Source: Oceanospirillaceae bacterium (GTDB lineage Bacteria > Pseudomonadota > Gammaproteobacteria > Pseudomonadales > Oceanobacteraceae). From it: a DNA stretch of 64,000 nucleotides. Below, in pieces: positions 10,218-18,786 of the stretch. The stretch's first letter is position 1, and every line of letters begins with the position of its first letter. The DNA is taken from contig PBQA01000025.1 in NCBI GenBank assembly GCA_002724925.1, forward strand, positions 1 through 64,000, in the 5' to 3' direction. The translations under genes and the position numbers were made by a program. The notes beneath the pieces were generated by a model that was not told where the DNA came from, searched no databases, and was given only the letters and a program-made list of their open reading frames with translations.

Positions 10218-10628
10218 ATGAAAGTCATCGAGGTTGCCAGGCTATTGGGCATTACGGCAGACACGGTACGGTTTTATACCCGCATCAATATTCTGAATCC
10301 CACCAAAAGCAAGGCCAATGGATATCGGGAATACAGCGACAACGATGTTAAGCGTTTGAGGTTTGTGTTAAGCGCCCGACAGTTGGGATTTTCGGTCGAG
10401 GATATTCAGGAAATTCTTTCCCATGCTGACAAGAAAAAATCTCCTTGTCCGACGGTGAGACGCTTGATTGATCAGAGATTACATGAAACTGAGCAGCAGT
10501 TTAAAGAAACGATACGGCTGCGGGATCGTATGCAACGCGCCGTATTGGAGTGGAGCCAAAAACCGGACAAGGCTCCGACAGGTCATATGCTTTGCCATTT
10601 AATTGAAGAATTCACCGTGGAGGAATGA
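10218..10628 (+). CDS. MerR-family metal-responsive regulator
   Basis: 136 residues. N-terminal winged-helix DNA-binding domain (MKVIEVARLLGITADTVRFY, with the RFY/GYREY signature), then the long dimerisation helix. Cysteines: C77 in SPCPTVRRL, matching the first metal ligand of MerR/ZntR/PbrR, and C126 near the end (MLCHLIEE). The CueR pair C112/C120 is absent, so this is not CueR, and metal specificity is open. GAGGAGGG precedes the start. The stop overlaps the start of the HMA gene (10625). The MerR-type promoter at 10061-10091 is its likely target. Confidence 0.88.
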   Translation: MKVIEVARLLGITADTVRFYTRINILNPTKSKANGYREYSDNDVKRLRFVLSARQLGFSVEDIQEILSHADKKKSPCPTVRRLIDQRLHETEQQFKETIRLRDRMQRAVLEWSQKPDKAPTGHMLCHLIEEFTVEE

Positions 10629-10951
10629 GTATGAATACACACCAAACGTCGAACGCCAATCAACGTAAAAGTGGCTGTTGCTGTGCGGGCAAGTCATCCA
10701 TTTCGTCTGCGGCACCTGATACCAACAGTGTTAGCAGATCATCGCAACCCCTGCACCAATTACAAGTGCAGGGAGCCACCTGTGGTGGTTGCGTTAAAAG
10801 TATAGAACATACTCTGAAATCCGTTTCCGGGGTCAGTGAGGCCTCTATGGATCTGGCAACCGGTGTCGCTTCAGTTGTTGGTGCAGTCGATGCAGATCAT
10901 CTCGTTGAAGTATTGCAAGGCGTTGGCTTTCCAGCGGCGGTCATCCGATAA
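10625..10951 (+). CDS. HMA-domain metallochaperone
   Basis: 108 residues. A Cys-rich N-terminal tail (SGCCCAGKSS) precedes a ferredoxin-like heavy-metal-associated domain (about 42-108) with the metal motif ATCGGCVKSIEHTL, where CGGC provides the two thiols. No signal peptide is seen, so it is cytosolic and probably hands Cu(I) to the P-type ATPase encoded 30 bp downstream. Start overlaps the regulator stop. The extra CCC cluster is unusual for CopZ-like proteins and could be a second metal site. Confidence 0.85.
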   Translation: MSMNTHQTSNANQRKSGCCCAGKSSISSAAPDTNSVSRSSQPLHQLQVQGATCGGCVKSIEHTLKSVSGVSEASMDLATGVASVVGAVDADHLVEVLQGVGFPAAVIR

Positions 10952-10981
10952 CAGTTCTTAAGAAATAACCGGGAGTAGGGT

Positions 10982-13327
10982 ATGAGTACAACTAAAACGG
11001 AATCTGGCGGTGTCTCTTGCCATGAAGATGGTACGACAACTCCGCCTCATGATCATCATGCACATAAGGCTAATCACCACAGTTCAGGAAATAACTCTGG
11101 TCCTCAGGAACTGATTATTGAAGGTGCGGGTTGTGCCAGTTGCGTTGGAAAAATTGAGTCGGCGCTAAAGGCGGTGTCCGGTGTAGAAAATGCCGAGATG
11201 AATTTCGCTCAGCGCACTGTGAGTGTGACGGGCAATGCCGATGCTGCTGATCTGGTAAAGGCGGTGGAAAAAGCCGGTTACAACGCGAAGCTTGCGGCTG
11301 CGGAGAGCGAAGATGATGCGCTCGCAGAAAAAGAAAAGTCGGATCAGGCTTATTACAAACGCCTGATGAAGGAAACCTGGATAGCCCTTTCCCTGGGTGG
11401 GCCGCTAATGGCCTATGCGCTGATTACCGGGGAGGTTAATGTTAATACCACAACCGAGCGGATCGCTTGGCTGATCGTTGGCATACTCACCTTTGGCGTT
11501 TTGTACTTCTCAGGAAAACATTTTTTTGTCGGCGCCTGGAAGTCCTTCCTGAATCATTCTGCCAATATGGACACTTTGATTGCGCTGGGTACGGGTACCG
11601 CATGGCTGTATTCCATGGTGGTCGTATTTTTCCCCGAGTCGGTTCCAGAACAAGCTCGCCATGTTTACTTTGAGGCCACGGCGATCATTATCGGGCTGAT
11701 CGATCTGGGCCTGGCCCTAGAGCTCAAAGCCCGCGGGCGCACATCGGAAGCTATTAAACGGCTGATCGGCCTGCAGGCTAAGACAGCCAGAGTCATACGC
11801 GACGAAAAGGAACTGGATATCGCCATCGAACAGGTGCTCATGGACGATGTGGTGCGTGTACGTCCGGGAGAAAAAATTCCTGTGGATGGTGAAGTCATAG
11901 AAGGCCATACCGCCATTGACGAGTCCATGTTAACGGGTGAACCCATGCCCGTTGAAAAAGCCGTGGGCGACACGGTTGCAGCGGGCACCATCAATAAAAC
12001 CGGCTCCATTCTGTTTAAGGCCACTCGTGTCGGCAAAGACACGGCCCTGGCGCAAATTATCAACATGGTCAAACGCGCACAGAATTCCAAGCCGCCTATT
12101 GGTCGTTTGGCCGATGTGATTTCCGCGTATTTTGTACCCGTCGTAATGATTATCGCCGTCACCAGTGCGTTGGTCTGGCTCAACTTTGGCCCGAACCCAG
12201 CCGTGGCGTTTGCCATCGTATCTGCCACCACGGTACTGATTATCGCCTGTCCCTGTGCGTTGGGTCTGGCAACCCCCATGTCGGTGATGGTGGGTGTGGG
12301 CAAAGCGGCAGAAGCGGGTGTCCTTATTCGCAACGGCGAAGCCTTGCAAACCGCATCGAAAATATCAGCGATGATTCTGGATAAAACCGGCACCATTACC
12401 CTGGGGGCGCCGAAGGTCACCGATATTTTGGTCGCTGGCGAGCAGGACGAGAACACTATCCTGAAGCTGGCAGCCACGCTCGAATCGGGTTCTGAACATC
12501 CGCTGGCGCTGGCGATTGTCGAGTCAGCCCAGGAGAAGGGTATCGAAACCGGGAAGGTCTCCAATTTCAATGCCATCGCCGGTCACGGTGTGCAGGCTGA
12601 GGTGGATGGCAAAACGTTGCTGTTCGGCAATGAAAAACTGATGCGAGAGCGCAATATCGAACTCGGCGATTTTGTTGAAAAAGCGCAGGGCCTGGCTGCC
12701 GAGGCTAAGACGCCGATGTATTTCGCCGTGGATAACAAGCTCTCCGCCATTATCGCGGTGGCTGACCCCATCAAAGAAGACTCTATTGCCGCCATTAAAC
12801 GACTGCAGCACAACGGCATTCGCGTTGTCATGCTGACCGGCGACAACCGCGCCACGGCAAAAGCCGTCGCCGAAAAGGCGGGCATTAAAGAGTTCTTTGC
12901 CGAGGTGTTACCGGAGGACAAATCCAAAAAGGTTCAGGAACTGCAGATGGAAGGTGAAGTGGTCGGCATGACAGGCGATGGCATCAACGACGCGCCAGCG
13001 TTGGCAATTGCCAATGTGGGTTTCGCCATCGGTACGGGCACCGACGTGGCCATAGAGAGTGCCGATATCACCTTGATGCGCGGATCGCTGCATGGGCTTG
13101 CCGATGCCATTGCGGTGAGCAAGGCCACATTACGTAACATCAAACAGAACCTGTTCGGTGCGTTTATTTACAACGTGGCGGGTGTTCCGGTTGCCGCAGG
13201 TATTCTTTACCCCTTGCTTGGGGTACTTATGAACCCTGTGATTGCGGGTGCCGCAATGGCATTTTCGTCGCTCACGGTCGTCACCAATGCCAACCGACTG
13301 CGCTTGTTCAAAGCGCAGGAGCACTAA
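10982..13327 (+). CDS. copA: Copper-exporting P1B-type ATPase
   Basis: 781 residues. His-rich N-terminus ([13 protein letters not shown]), one HMA domain with CASC (C51, C54), eight predicted membrane helices, actuator motif TGEP, the P1B-1 membrane signature CPC (423-425) in [13 protein letters not shown], phosphorylation motif DKTGT (D467), nucleotide-binding [13 protein letters not shown] and GDGINDAP. The C-terminal YN...[16 protein letters not shown] segment is typical of Cu(I) exporters. It pumps Cu(I) or Ag(I) from cytosol to periplasm. The HMA chaperone upstream and the cupredoxin downstream fit this role. Confidence 0.95.
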   Translation: MSTTKTESGGVSCHEDGTTTPPHDHHAHKANHHSSGNNSGPQELIIEGAGCASCVGKIESALKAVSGVENAEMNFAQRTVSVTGNADAADLVKAVEKAGYNAKLAAAESEDDALAEKEKSDQAYYKRLMKETWIALSLGGPLMAYALITGEVNVNTTTERIAWLIVGILTFGVLYFSGKHFFVGAWKSFLNHSANMDTLIALGTGTAWLYSMVVVFFPESVPEQARHVYFEATAIIIGLIDLGLALELKARGRTSEAIKRLIGLQAKTARVIRDEKELDIAIEQVLMDDVVRVRPGEKIPVDGEVIEGHTAIDESMLTGEPMPVEKAVGDTVAAGTINKTGSILFKATRVGKDTALAQIINMVKRAQNSKPPIGRLADVISAYFVPVVMIIAVTSALVWLNFGPNPAVAFAIVSATTVLIIACPCALGLATPMSVMVGVGKAAEAGVLIRNGEALQTASKISAMILDKTGTITLGAPKVTDILVAGEQDENTILKLAATLESGSEHPLALAIVESAQEKGIETGKVSNFNAIAGHGVQAEVDGKTLLFGNEKLMRERNIELGDFVEKAQGLAAEAKTPMYFAVDNKLSAIIAVADPIKEDSIAAIKRLQHNGIRVVMLTGDNRATAKAVAEKAGIKEFFAEVLPEDKSKKVQELQMEGEVVGMTGDGINDAPALAIANVGFAIGTGTDVAIESADITLMRGSLHGLADAIAVSKATLRNIKQNLFGAFIYNVAGVPVAAGILYPLLGVLMNPVIAGAAMAFSSLTVVTNANRLRLFKAQEH

Positions 13328-13364
13328 TGGCTATTTCGTCAGAAACTTGTTTAGGAGAGTGGAC

Positions 13365-13718
13365 ATGTTAATCATTAATAGTGTTGGCGTTGTTGTGATC
13401 GCGCTCATTATATGGTGGTTTTGGTTGTACAAGCCCAAAGAGGCAGAGCTGGGTGAAAATGATCTGGTGATTACCGTGGAAAATGGCACCTATTCACCCT
13501 CCCGAATTAAAGTGCCTGCGGGTGAGCCGGTTGAGCTGAAGTTCATACGTAAAGATGAATCACCCTGCTCAGAAACGTTACTGATTCCCGAACTGCAAAT
13601 CAGTGACACCTTGCCCCTCAATAAACTGAAGTCCATACAACTACCTGCACTGAAATCTGGTGAATACGCCTTTCATTGTCAGATGCAGATGTATCGCGGT
13701 CAGCTCACGGTGAATTAG
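13365..13718 (+). CDS. Membrane-anchored cupredoxin-domain protein
   Basis: 117 residues from ATG 13365, preceded by GGAGAGTGG; the longer in-frame extension overlaps copA and has no ribosome site. One N-terminal membrane helix (IINSVGVVVIALIIWWFWLY) anchors a periplasmic cupredoxin domain: YSPSRIKVPAGEPVELKF, a Cys in DESPCSETLL, and the end loop FHCQMQMYRG, giving Cys/His/Cys/Met copper ligands. It probably accepts copper released by the ATPase or protects the periplasm. Such proteins commonly sit next to copA in proteobacterial copper islands. Confidence 0.82.
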   Translation: MLIINSVGVVVIALIIWWFWLYKPKEAELGENDLVITVENGTYSPSRIKVPAGEPVELKFIRKDESPCSETLLIPELQISDTLPLNKLKSIQLPALKSGEYAFHCQMQMYRGQLTVN

Positions 13719-13755
13719 AGAATGTTCAACAAAGAAAGTAAGGATTGATATCAGT

Positions 13756-14094
13756 ATGAATATTCAAAAAGTGACCGCCATTTTTGACGAATTTCGTTTG
13801 AAGGACGTAGAAGAAGCACTGATTAGGCATGGGGTTAAAGGCTTCACCCTGCATCCGGTTCGCGGTCGTGGAGAATACTTCGACAGCTTCAACGAGAATC
13901 ATTTGATTAAGCACATTCAAATGGAGATTTACGCCAGGTCAGAGCATGCAAATAACATCGCGCAACTGATTGTAGAAACGGCGCACGTCAATGCCGATAG
14001 CGAAGGGCTGGTTTGTATTATTCCGGTGAATGACTTGCTTTGGATTCATGATAAACGCAGTGCGATAGACAGCGATTTTCAATTTCATCCGTGA
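13756..14094 (+). CDS. PII-like (GlnB-fold) signalling protein
   Basis: 112 residues with a PII-like pattern: MNIQKVTAIFDEFRLKDVEE at the start, a T-loop-equivalent segment (VRGRGEYFDSFNENHL), and the late strand SEGLVCIIPVNDLLWIHDKR. It lacks the uridylylated T-loop tyrosine context of GlnB/GlnK, so it belongs to the PII-like/CutA-like group found with metal transporters. It may bind a nucleotide or metal and tune a neighbouring transporter. AAGGA precedes the start. A second, different PII-like gene occurs at 41626-41940. Confidence 0.72.
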   Translation: MNIQKVTAIFDEFRLKDVEEALIRHGVKGFTLHPVRGRGEYFDSFNENHLIKHIQMEIYARSEHANNIAQLIVETAHVNADSEGLVCIIPVNDLLWIHDKRSAIDSDFQFHP

Positions 14095-14102
14095 GGTGTG
14101 AT

Positions 14103-14417
14103 ATGGCAACGCAAAAAACATCATTCTGGTTAACACCCAAAGGACTGGCGGCATTGGGCCTAATTGGTGCTGCCACGTATTTTCTGCTGATCGAACACCG
14201 CCAGCATGTCTGGCAGTTTTTACCTTTTCTGATTTTGCTGGCATGTCCTTTTATGCATCTTTTCATGCATGGAGGTCATGGTGGCCACGGGGGGCATGGT
14301 GGGAGCCATCAGCGCCAGGGAGAAGGCCATCAGCATGAGGGTGAGTCAGATCAAGATGCTTACCAGCGTGGATTAGAAGATGGGCGCCGGGATAGCGAAC
14401 ATCGGCACCACCATTGA
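14103..14417 (+). CDS. DUF2933 membrane protein with Gly-His repeat
   Basis: 104 residues from ATG 14103 (GAGGTG upstream). Two short hydrophobic segments (GLAALGLIGAATYFLLI and FLPFLILLACPFMHLFMH) are followed by a GGHGGHGGHGG repeat and a charged, His-rich tail ending SEHRHHH. This matches DUF2933, a small family common in copper and silver islands. The His-rich tail could bind metal at the membrane surface. Function is not known. Confidence 0.75.
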   Translation: MATQKTSFWLTPKGLAALGLIGAATYFLLIEHRQHVWQFLPFLILLACPFMHLFMHGGHGGHGGHGGSHQRQGEGHQHEGESDQDAYQRGLEDGRRDSEHRHHH

Positions 14418-14443
14418 CCCGGTAGAAAACAGGAGAACGACAA

Positions 14444-15094
14444 ATGCACGGTGATTCAGCTTATGGTCTCTGGACACTGGTGATACTGAATTCGGCAATA
14501 TTTATTTTCTTTGCCTTCAGTTTTGCCAAGCCACAAACAAAAACCGACTGGCGCAGTTTTGGGGCTTTCTCTGCGTTCATTATTGCGCTCTTTACCGAGA
14601 TGTATGGATTTCCGCTGACGATATATTTTCTGTCTGGATGGCTGGCGGAAAAGTACCCAGGAGTGGACTTCCTCTCCCATGAAAATGGCCATTTACTGCA
14701 CACCATGCTCGGGTTTGAAGGTGATCCGCACTTTGATCCGCTGCATATTGCCAGCAATGTACTAATCGTGCTCGGCTTCTTTCTGCTCGCGTCGGCGTGG
14801 AACGTGCTGCACAAAGCGCAACAAACTCACTCCCTGGCGACCACTGGTTGGTATGCCCGCTGCCGTCACCCGCAATACATTGCTTTTATCATGATTATGT
14901 TTGGCTTTCTGTTGCAGTGGCCGACACTTCCAACACTAGGTATGTTTCCAATCCTATTGGTGGTTTACGTGCGTCTTGCAAAACGAGAAGAGCGCATGGC
15001 AATTGAAGAATTTGGCGATGCCTATCGTCATTATATGGAATCGACACCCGCTTGGATTCCAAAGTTAAATAACCTAAAAACGTCAACATATTGA
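14444..15094 (+). CDS. ICMT-family membrane methyltransferase
   Basis: 216 residues, five or more membrane helices. The C-terminal half has the isoprenylcysteine carboxyl methyltransferase/PEMT signature: GWYARCRHPQYIAFIMIMFG and the cofactor-loop segment KREERMAIEEFGDAYRHYM. These are S-adenosylmethionine-dependent enzymes with unknown substrates in bacteria. The pairing with DUF2933 recurs in copper islands. A good AGGAGAA site precedes the start. Substrate unknown. Confidence 0.78.
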   Translation: MHGDSAYGLWTLVILNSAIFIFFAFSFAKPQTKTDWRSFGAFSAFIIALFTEMYGFPLTIYFLSGWLAEKYPGVDFLSHENGHLLHTMLGFEGDPHFDPLHIASNVLIVLGFFLLASAWNVLHKAQQTHSLATTGWYARCRHPQYIAFIMIMFGFLLQWPTLPTLGMFPILLVVYVRLAKREERMAIEEFGDAYRHYMESTPAWIPKLNNLKTSTY

Positions 15095-15115
15095 GGATTT
15101 ATAAATGAAAATTCA

Positions 15116-15556
15116 ATGAAAAAATTTCTTTCTGCAGTCATTATTACCACCGCAATCTCTTCGCCTGTTTATGCTGAAAAAGGACATGAGCATGGAGATG
15201 CAAGCAAAGACAAAGTTGGTGGCATGATGATGACAATGATGAATCATGAGCAGATGATGGCGATGCATGAACATATGCAAAAAATGCAGGAAACAATGGC
15301 AAAAATCAAAGCCGAAACCGACCCAGAAAAACGTCAACAATTAATGAATGAGCATATGCAAACTATGCAAGAAGGTATGCAGATGATGAATATGGGGAAC
15401 GGCATGAAAGGCGGTAAGAAAATGGACAAAATGGATATCACAAAACGTATGGATATGATGGAAAAACACATGGGGATGATGCAAAAAATGATGGGGCAAA
15501 TGATGGACCATGAATCAGAGACGAAAAAATCACCGGTGCATAAACACAAAAAATAA
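15116..15556 (+). CDS. Exported Met/His-rich protein
   Basis: 146 residues with a signal peptide (MKKFLSAVIITTAISS, cleavage after VYA). The mature chain is helical and very rich in Met and His: MMMTMMNHEQMMAMHEHMQK, MNEHMQTMQEGMQMMNMG, MMEKHMGMMQKMMGQMMDHE. Such Met-rich segments bind Cu(I)/Ag(I) in periplasmic proteins. No known enzyme domain. A 4-codon reading frame (ATG 15105, MKIQ) with the better ribosome site GAGGAT overlaps its start through ATGA, so initiation may be coupled. Confidence 0.75.
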   Translation: MKKFLSAVIITTAISSPVYAEKGHEHGDASKDKVGGMMMTMMNHEQMMAMHEHMQKMQETMAKIKAETDPEKRQQLMNEHMQTMQEGMQMMNMGNGMKGGKKMDKMDITKRMDMMEKHMGMMQKMMGQMMDHESETKKSPVHKHKK

Positions 15557-15589
15557 GTTGTTGGATTATTTAAGAAAGGTACAGGGCCG

Positions 15590-15937
15590 ATGAGCGAACA
15601 TCGATCAGGCATTAACCCGGGATTTGTCACCAGACATACCCTGAGTCTATACGGATTAGATAAGCATAATGCACCGTTGATTGTTCACGACATCGGCGAT
15701 CTTCCCTACATAGATAGAGTAAAACTTATTGAGGCGAAACAAATGCTCACCGTCGCCTACGACGCCTCTCACCATTCTATTGACGATATGATTGCTATCG
15801 TCGAAAAGCATGGGGCGTCGATCAAAGACAATTGGTGGAGTCGCGTCAAACTCGGCTGGCAACGTCAGACTGATCAAAACGTTAAAGATAACGCCAAACA
15901 TGAGCCGCACTGCTGTAACAAAATGCCGCATAGGTAA
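15590..15937 (+). CDS. HMA-like protein without CxxC, copy 1
   Basis: 115 residues. Predicted beta-alpha-beta ferredoxin-like arrangement: first strand HTLSLYGLD, last strand MLTVAYDAS, helix SIDDMIAIVEKHG. There is no CxxC in the metal loop. The C-terminus carries WWSRVKLGW and then NVKDNAKHEPHCCNKMPHR, a Cys/His-rich tail. The gene 19 bp downstream is a clear paralogue, and the C-terminal half of the protein at 25430 is a third. Probably a metal-binding cytosolic protein; the family has no function I can name. Confidence 0.75.
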   Translation: MSEHRSGINPGFVTRHTLSLYGLDKHNAPLIVHDIGDLPYIDRVKLIEAKQMLTVAYDASHHSIDDMIAIVEKHGASIKDNWWSRVKLGWQRQTDQNVKDNAKHEPHCCNKMPHR

Positions 15938-15956
15938 TAGGTAAAGGAGACTGGAG

Positions 15957-16322
15957 ATGAAAAACACTGAGCACCGATTGGGTGTGTCCGAAGTCAATCT
16001 TGTTGTCCGTCATTTGAAGCTAGACACAAAAAGCGTAGGCGGCATCCAGGATGCATTGTCAGAAATCGACAAACTATATGGACTGGATGCGGTGTCTTTC
16101 GATGAAAAGTCACAGGTTTTGAATCTCGCCTACGATGCGTCACGTCTTTGCCTGGATGGTATCGAGGATGTGCTGGCCAAATATGGCATTGAAGTTGGCC
16201 ACGACTGGTGGACTCATTTCAAAGAAGGTTATTACAAGTTTGTGGATGAAAACGTTAAGGATAACGCAGGGCATGAGCCGTGGAGTTGTCACAAGTCACC
16301 GCCACGCAACAGGCGAAAATAG
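15957..16322 (+). CDS. HMA-like protein without CxxC, copy 2
   Basis: 121 residues, paralogue of the preceding gene. Shared blocks are VLNLAYDASRLCLDGIEDVL (against LTVAYDAS...SIDDMIAIV), the WW pair followed by K and G (DWWTHFKEG), and DENVKDNAGHEPWSCHK. The tail has one Cys plus two His instead of the CC pair. No CxxC loop, no signal peptide. AAAGGAGACTGGAG upstream is a strong ribosome site. Ends two bases before the next gene's start, so all are likely one transcript. Confidence 0.75.
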   Translation: MKNTEHRLGVSEVNLVVRHLKLDTKSVGGIQDALSEIDKLYGLDAVSFDEKSQVLNLAYDASRLCLDGIEDVLAKYGIEVGHDWWTHFKEGYYKFVDENVKDNAGHEPWSCHKSPPRNRRK

Positions 16323-16324
16323 CA

Positions 16325-17848
16325 ATGACGGTGAAAACGATGGAGTCAGCAAACGCTCTTAAGGTTATTGATATAGGTATCGATACCCACCAAGAACCCG
16401 TCCTTTATATGCGAAACGATTGCCATATCTGCCGCTCGGAAGGTTTTACAGCTAACAGTCGCGTTTCAGTGGAAGATGGCCAAAACCAAATAATCGCAAC
16501 GATCAACGTGGTGGATGAGAAGGTCATTGAACCAGGCAGCGCTGGTTTATCCAAAATCGCCATCGAACGGCTGGGAGTTACCGCAGGGGCATTGATTAGC
16601 GTCAGTCATGCACCGGTGGTGACATCGCTGGCAGCTGTTCGCAAAAAAATATTTGGCCATAAGCTCAGCGACGAGGAAGTCACTGAGATCGTACAGGACA
16701 TCAGCGACCATCGTTATTCCGGTATCGAAATTGCCAGCTTTCTCAGCGTTTGTGCGGGCAGTCGTCTGGATGTGGATGAAATCATTGCCTTGACACAGGC
16801 CATGGTAGCTTGCGGTAAGCGTCTCAGCTGGCCCGATTCACCCATGGTGCTGGATAAGCATTGCATTGGTGGCCTGCCGGGCAATCGCACCACGCCGCTG
16901 GTGGTGGCGATCGTCAGCGCTGCCGGTTTAACCATTCCGAAAACGTCGTCTCGCGCTATCACGTCACCGGCGGGTACTGCTGACACTATGGAGGCGCTGA
17001 CGACCGTCAATCTCAGCCTTGCGGATATTCAACGAGTTGTAGCAGAAACTCACGGTTGTCTCGCCTGGGGTGGAGCGGTGAATCTTAGCCCCGCCGATGA
17101 TTTATTGATTCGGATTGAGCGCGCGCTGGATCTTGATGGCGAAGGGCAGTTGATTGCATCGGTATTGTCGAAAAAAATCGCTGCGGGTTCTACCCATGCG
17201 GTGATTGATATTCCCGTCGGCCCTACTGCAAAAGTGCGTTCGCAAAAAGACGCCGATCGTCTCGCTTCATTATTCACACAAGTGGGTGCTGCGTGCGGCC
17301 TTCAGGTTCGTTGCTTGATAACGGACGGCAGTCAGCCTGTCGGGCGCGGTGTTGGTCCCGTGGAGGAAGCCCGCGATGTAATGGCTGTTTTGCAGCGCAG
17401 CAGCGATGCGCCCGAGGACCTTCGAGAGCGGGCACTGTTTTTGGCTGCCCATCTGTTTTCTCTCGCGTATCAGCAAACCTATGAACAAGGTTTGCAAAGG
17501 ACTACCGAAATTCTTGATAGCGGTGCGGCGTGGGAACAATTTCAGCGAATTATAGCGGCCCAGGGCGGGATGAAATCTTTGCCTTCTGCAGATTTTCAAC
17601 ATACGGAAACTGCCGCATCAACCGGCACTTTGCAGACGATTGATAATCGCCAATTAGCGCGCTTGGCGAAACTGGCGGGAGCGCCCAATGTCTCGGCAGC
17701 GGGTTTGCGCTTGCATAAGCGTGTCGGTGAAACTGTAGAGCGAGGTGAACCCTTGTTCACACTGTTCAGTGACACAGAAGGCGAGCTGCAATACGCATTG
17801 GCCTATTACCGACAATCCAACATTTTCACGATTGGAGCAATCTCATGA
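16325..17848 (+). CDS. AMP phosphorylase / thymidine phosphorylase family enzyme
   Basis: About 507 residues. The core carries the nucleoside-phosphorylase II signatures in the AMP-phosphorylase form: DKHCIGGLPGNRTTPLVVAI and KTSSRAITSPAGTADTMEAL, rather than the DKHSTGGVGD of true thymidine phosphorylase. The N-terminal ~85 residues form an extra domain as in archaeal AMP phosphorylase. Expected reaction: AMP (or CMP/UMP) plus phosphate gives base plus ribose 1,5-bisphosphate. The start may be ATG 16325 or 16340. Stop overlaps the next gene by ATGA. Genes for pentose and PRPP chemistry follow, suggesting nucleotide salvage. Confidence 0.85.
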   Translation: MTVKTMESANALKVIDIGIDTHQEPVLYMRNDCHICRSEGFTANSRVSVEDGQNQIIATINVVDEKVIEPGSAGLSKIAIERLGVTAGALISVSHAPVVTSLAAVRKKIFGHKLSDEEVTEIVQDISDHRYSGIEIASFLSVCAGSRLDVDEIIALTQAMVACGKRLSWPDSPMVLDKHCIGGLPGNRTTPLVVAIVSAAGLTIPKTSSRAITSPAGTADTMEALTTVNLSLADIQRVVAETHGCLAWGGAVNLSPADDLLIRIERALDLDGEGQLIASVLSKKIAAGSTHAVIDIPVGPTAKVRSQKDADRLASLFTQVGAACGLQVRCLITDGSQPVGRGVGPVEEARDVMAVLQRSSDAPEDLRERALFLAAHLFSLAYQQTYEQGLQRTTEILDSGAAWEQFQRIIAAQGGMKSLPSADFQHTETAASTGTLQTIDNRQLARLAKLAGAPNVSAAGLRLHKRVGETVERGEPLFTLFSDTEGELQYALAYYRQSNIFTIGAIS

Positions 17849-18786
17849 GTGAACTGAACCCGGTTTCAGGAAAGACACCGTTGGTGTTTTGCTTACACGA
17901 TCACCCATTGGCGGATTCGTTAGCAAAGGCGATGGGTGTGCAGCGGGGAGAATTTAGTTCACGTGAATTCCCCGATGGTGAATCCTATTTGCGTATCACC
18001 TCTGATGTGGAAGGCCGCGCCTGTATTGTTGTGGCGGATTTGTCGCACCCCAACACCAAGTATCTACCGTTACTGTTTTTGGTCGAAACCTTGCGGGAAC
18101 TGGGTGCTTCGCAAGTTGGCCTAGTGGCGCCCTATCTCAGCTATATGCGACAGGATCGCCGTTTTGTCGATGGGGAGGCGGTTACCTCACGTATTTTTGC
18201 CAAATGTCTGTCTCACCATATTGATTGGTTGGTGACGGTAGATCCGCACCTGCATCGTTATCATTCCCTGGACGAAATTTATTCCGTACCCAGCCGTGTC
18301 GTGCAAGGTGCCCCGGCGTTGGCGCAATGGTTGAAGACACAAAACAACCTGTTGCTGGTGGGGCCGGATAGCGAGAGTGAACAGTGGGTATCCGATATCG
18401 CCGATTATAGCCAGCACCCGTTTGTGATTGGCGAGAAACAGCGTTTCGGTGATCGTCATGTCGAAGTGTCCTTGCCGAACATTGAAGCGCACAGAGATAG
18501 AACCGCCGTCATTATTGATGATGTCATATCGAGCGGGCAGACCATTCTGGAGTGTATCAAAACCCTTAAATCCAATGGCATTGAACACATCCAGTGTGTC
18601 GCCGTACATGGCATTTTCGCCGACGGCTCTGATCAAGCACTGATCCAGGCGGGCCTCAGCCAATTAGTAACCGCTAATACCATTCCTCATTCATCCAATG
18701 CCATTGATATCACGCCGCAGCTGATTACAGCCGTTATCTCCATGTTGCAACCAACAAGATCAGATTCCACAGGAGTCGTATCATGA
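17845..18786 (+). CDS. Ribose-phosphate diphosphokinase-like protein
   Basis: 313 residues, two phosphoribosyltransferase-fold halves. Recognisable: FPDGESYLRI near the start, YLSYMRQDRRF (Prs-like ATP region), VTVDPHLHRY (metal/ATP motif, VDxHxxQ-like in true Prs), and the PRPP loop AVIIDDVISSGQTILE. These diverge from housekeeping PrsA (VDDMIDTGGT), so it is a second, specialised paralogue. It could make PRPP from ribose 5-phosphate, or run in the AMP to ATP direction. ATGA overlaps on both sides couple it to the phosphorylase and the beta-CASP protein. Confidence 0.8.
   Translation: MSELNPVSGKTPLVFCLHDHPLADSLAKAMGVQRGEFSSREFPDGESYLRITSDVEGRACIVVADLSHPNTKYLPLLFLVETLRELGASQVGLVAPYLSYMRQDRRFVDGEAVTSRIFAKCLSHHIDWLVTVDPHLHRYHSLDEIYSVPSRVVQGAPALAQWLKTQNNLLLVGPDSESEQWVSDIADYSQHPFVIGEKQRFGDRHVEVSLPNIEAHRDRTAVIIDDVISSGQTILECIKTLKSNGIEHIQCVAVHGIFADGSDQALIQAGLSQLVTANTIPHSSNAIDITPQLITAVISMLQPTRSDSTGVVS

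Noticed and set aside
11665-12576. 303-residue open frame antisense to copA
   Set aside because: It lies wholly inside the P-type ATPase gene, has Ser/Arg/Ala-rich composition typical of a shadow frame, and matches no family.
14265-14310. Short GGTCATGGTGGCC-like DNA repeat as a CRISPR or mobile repeat
   Set aside because: It encodes the GGH repeat of the DUF2933 protein; units are only 9 bp and in frame.
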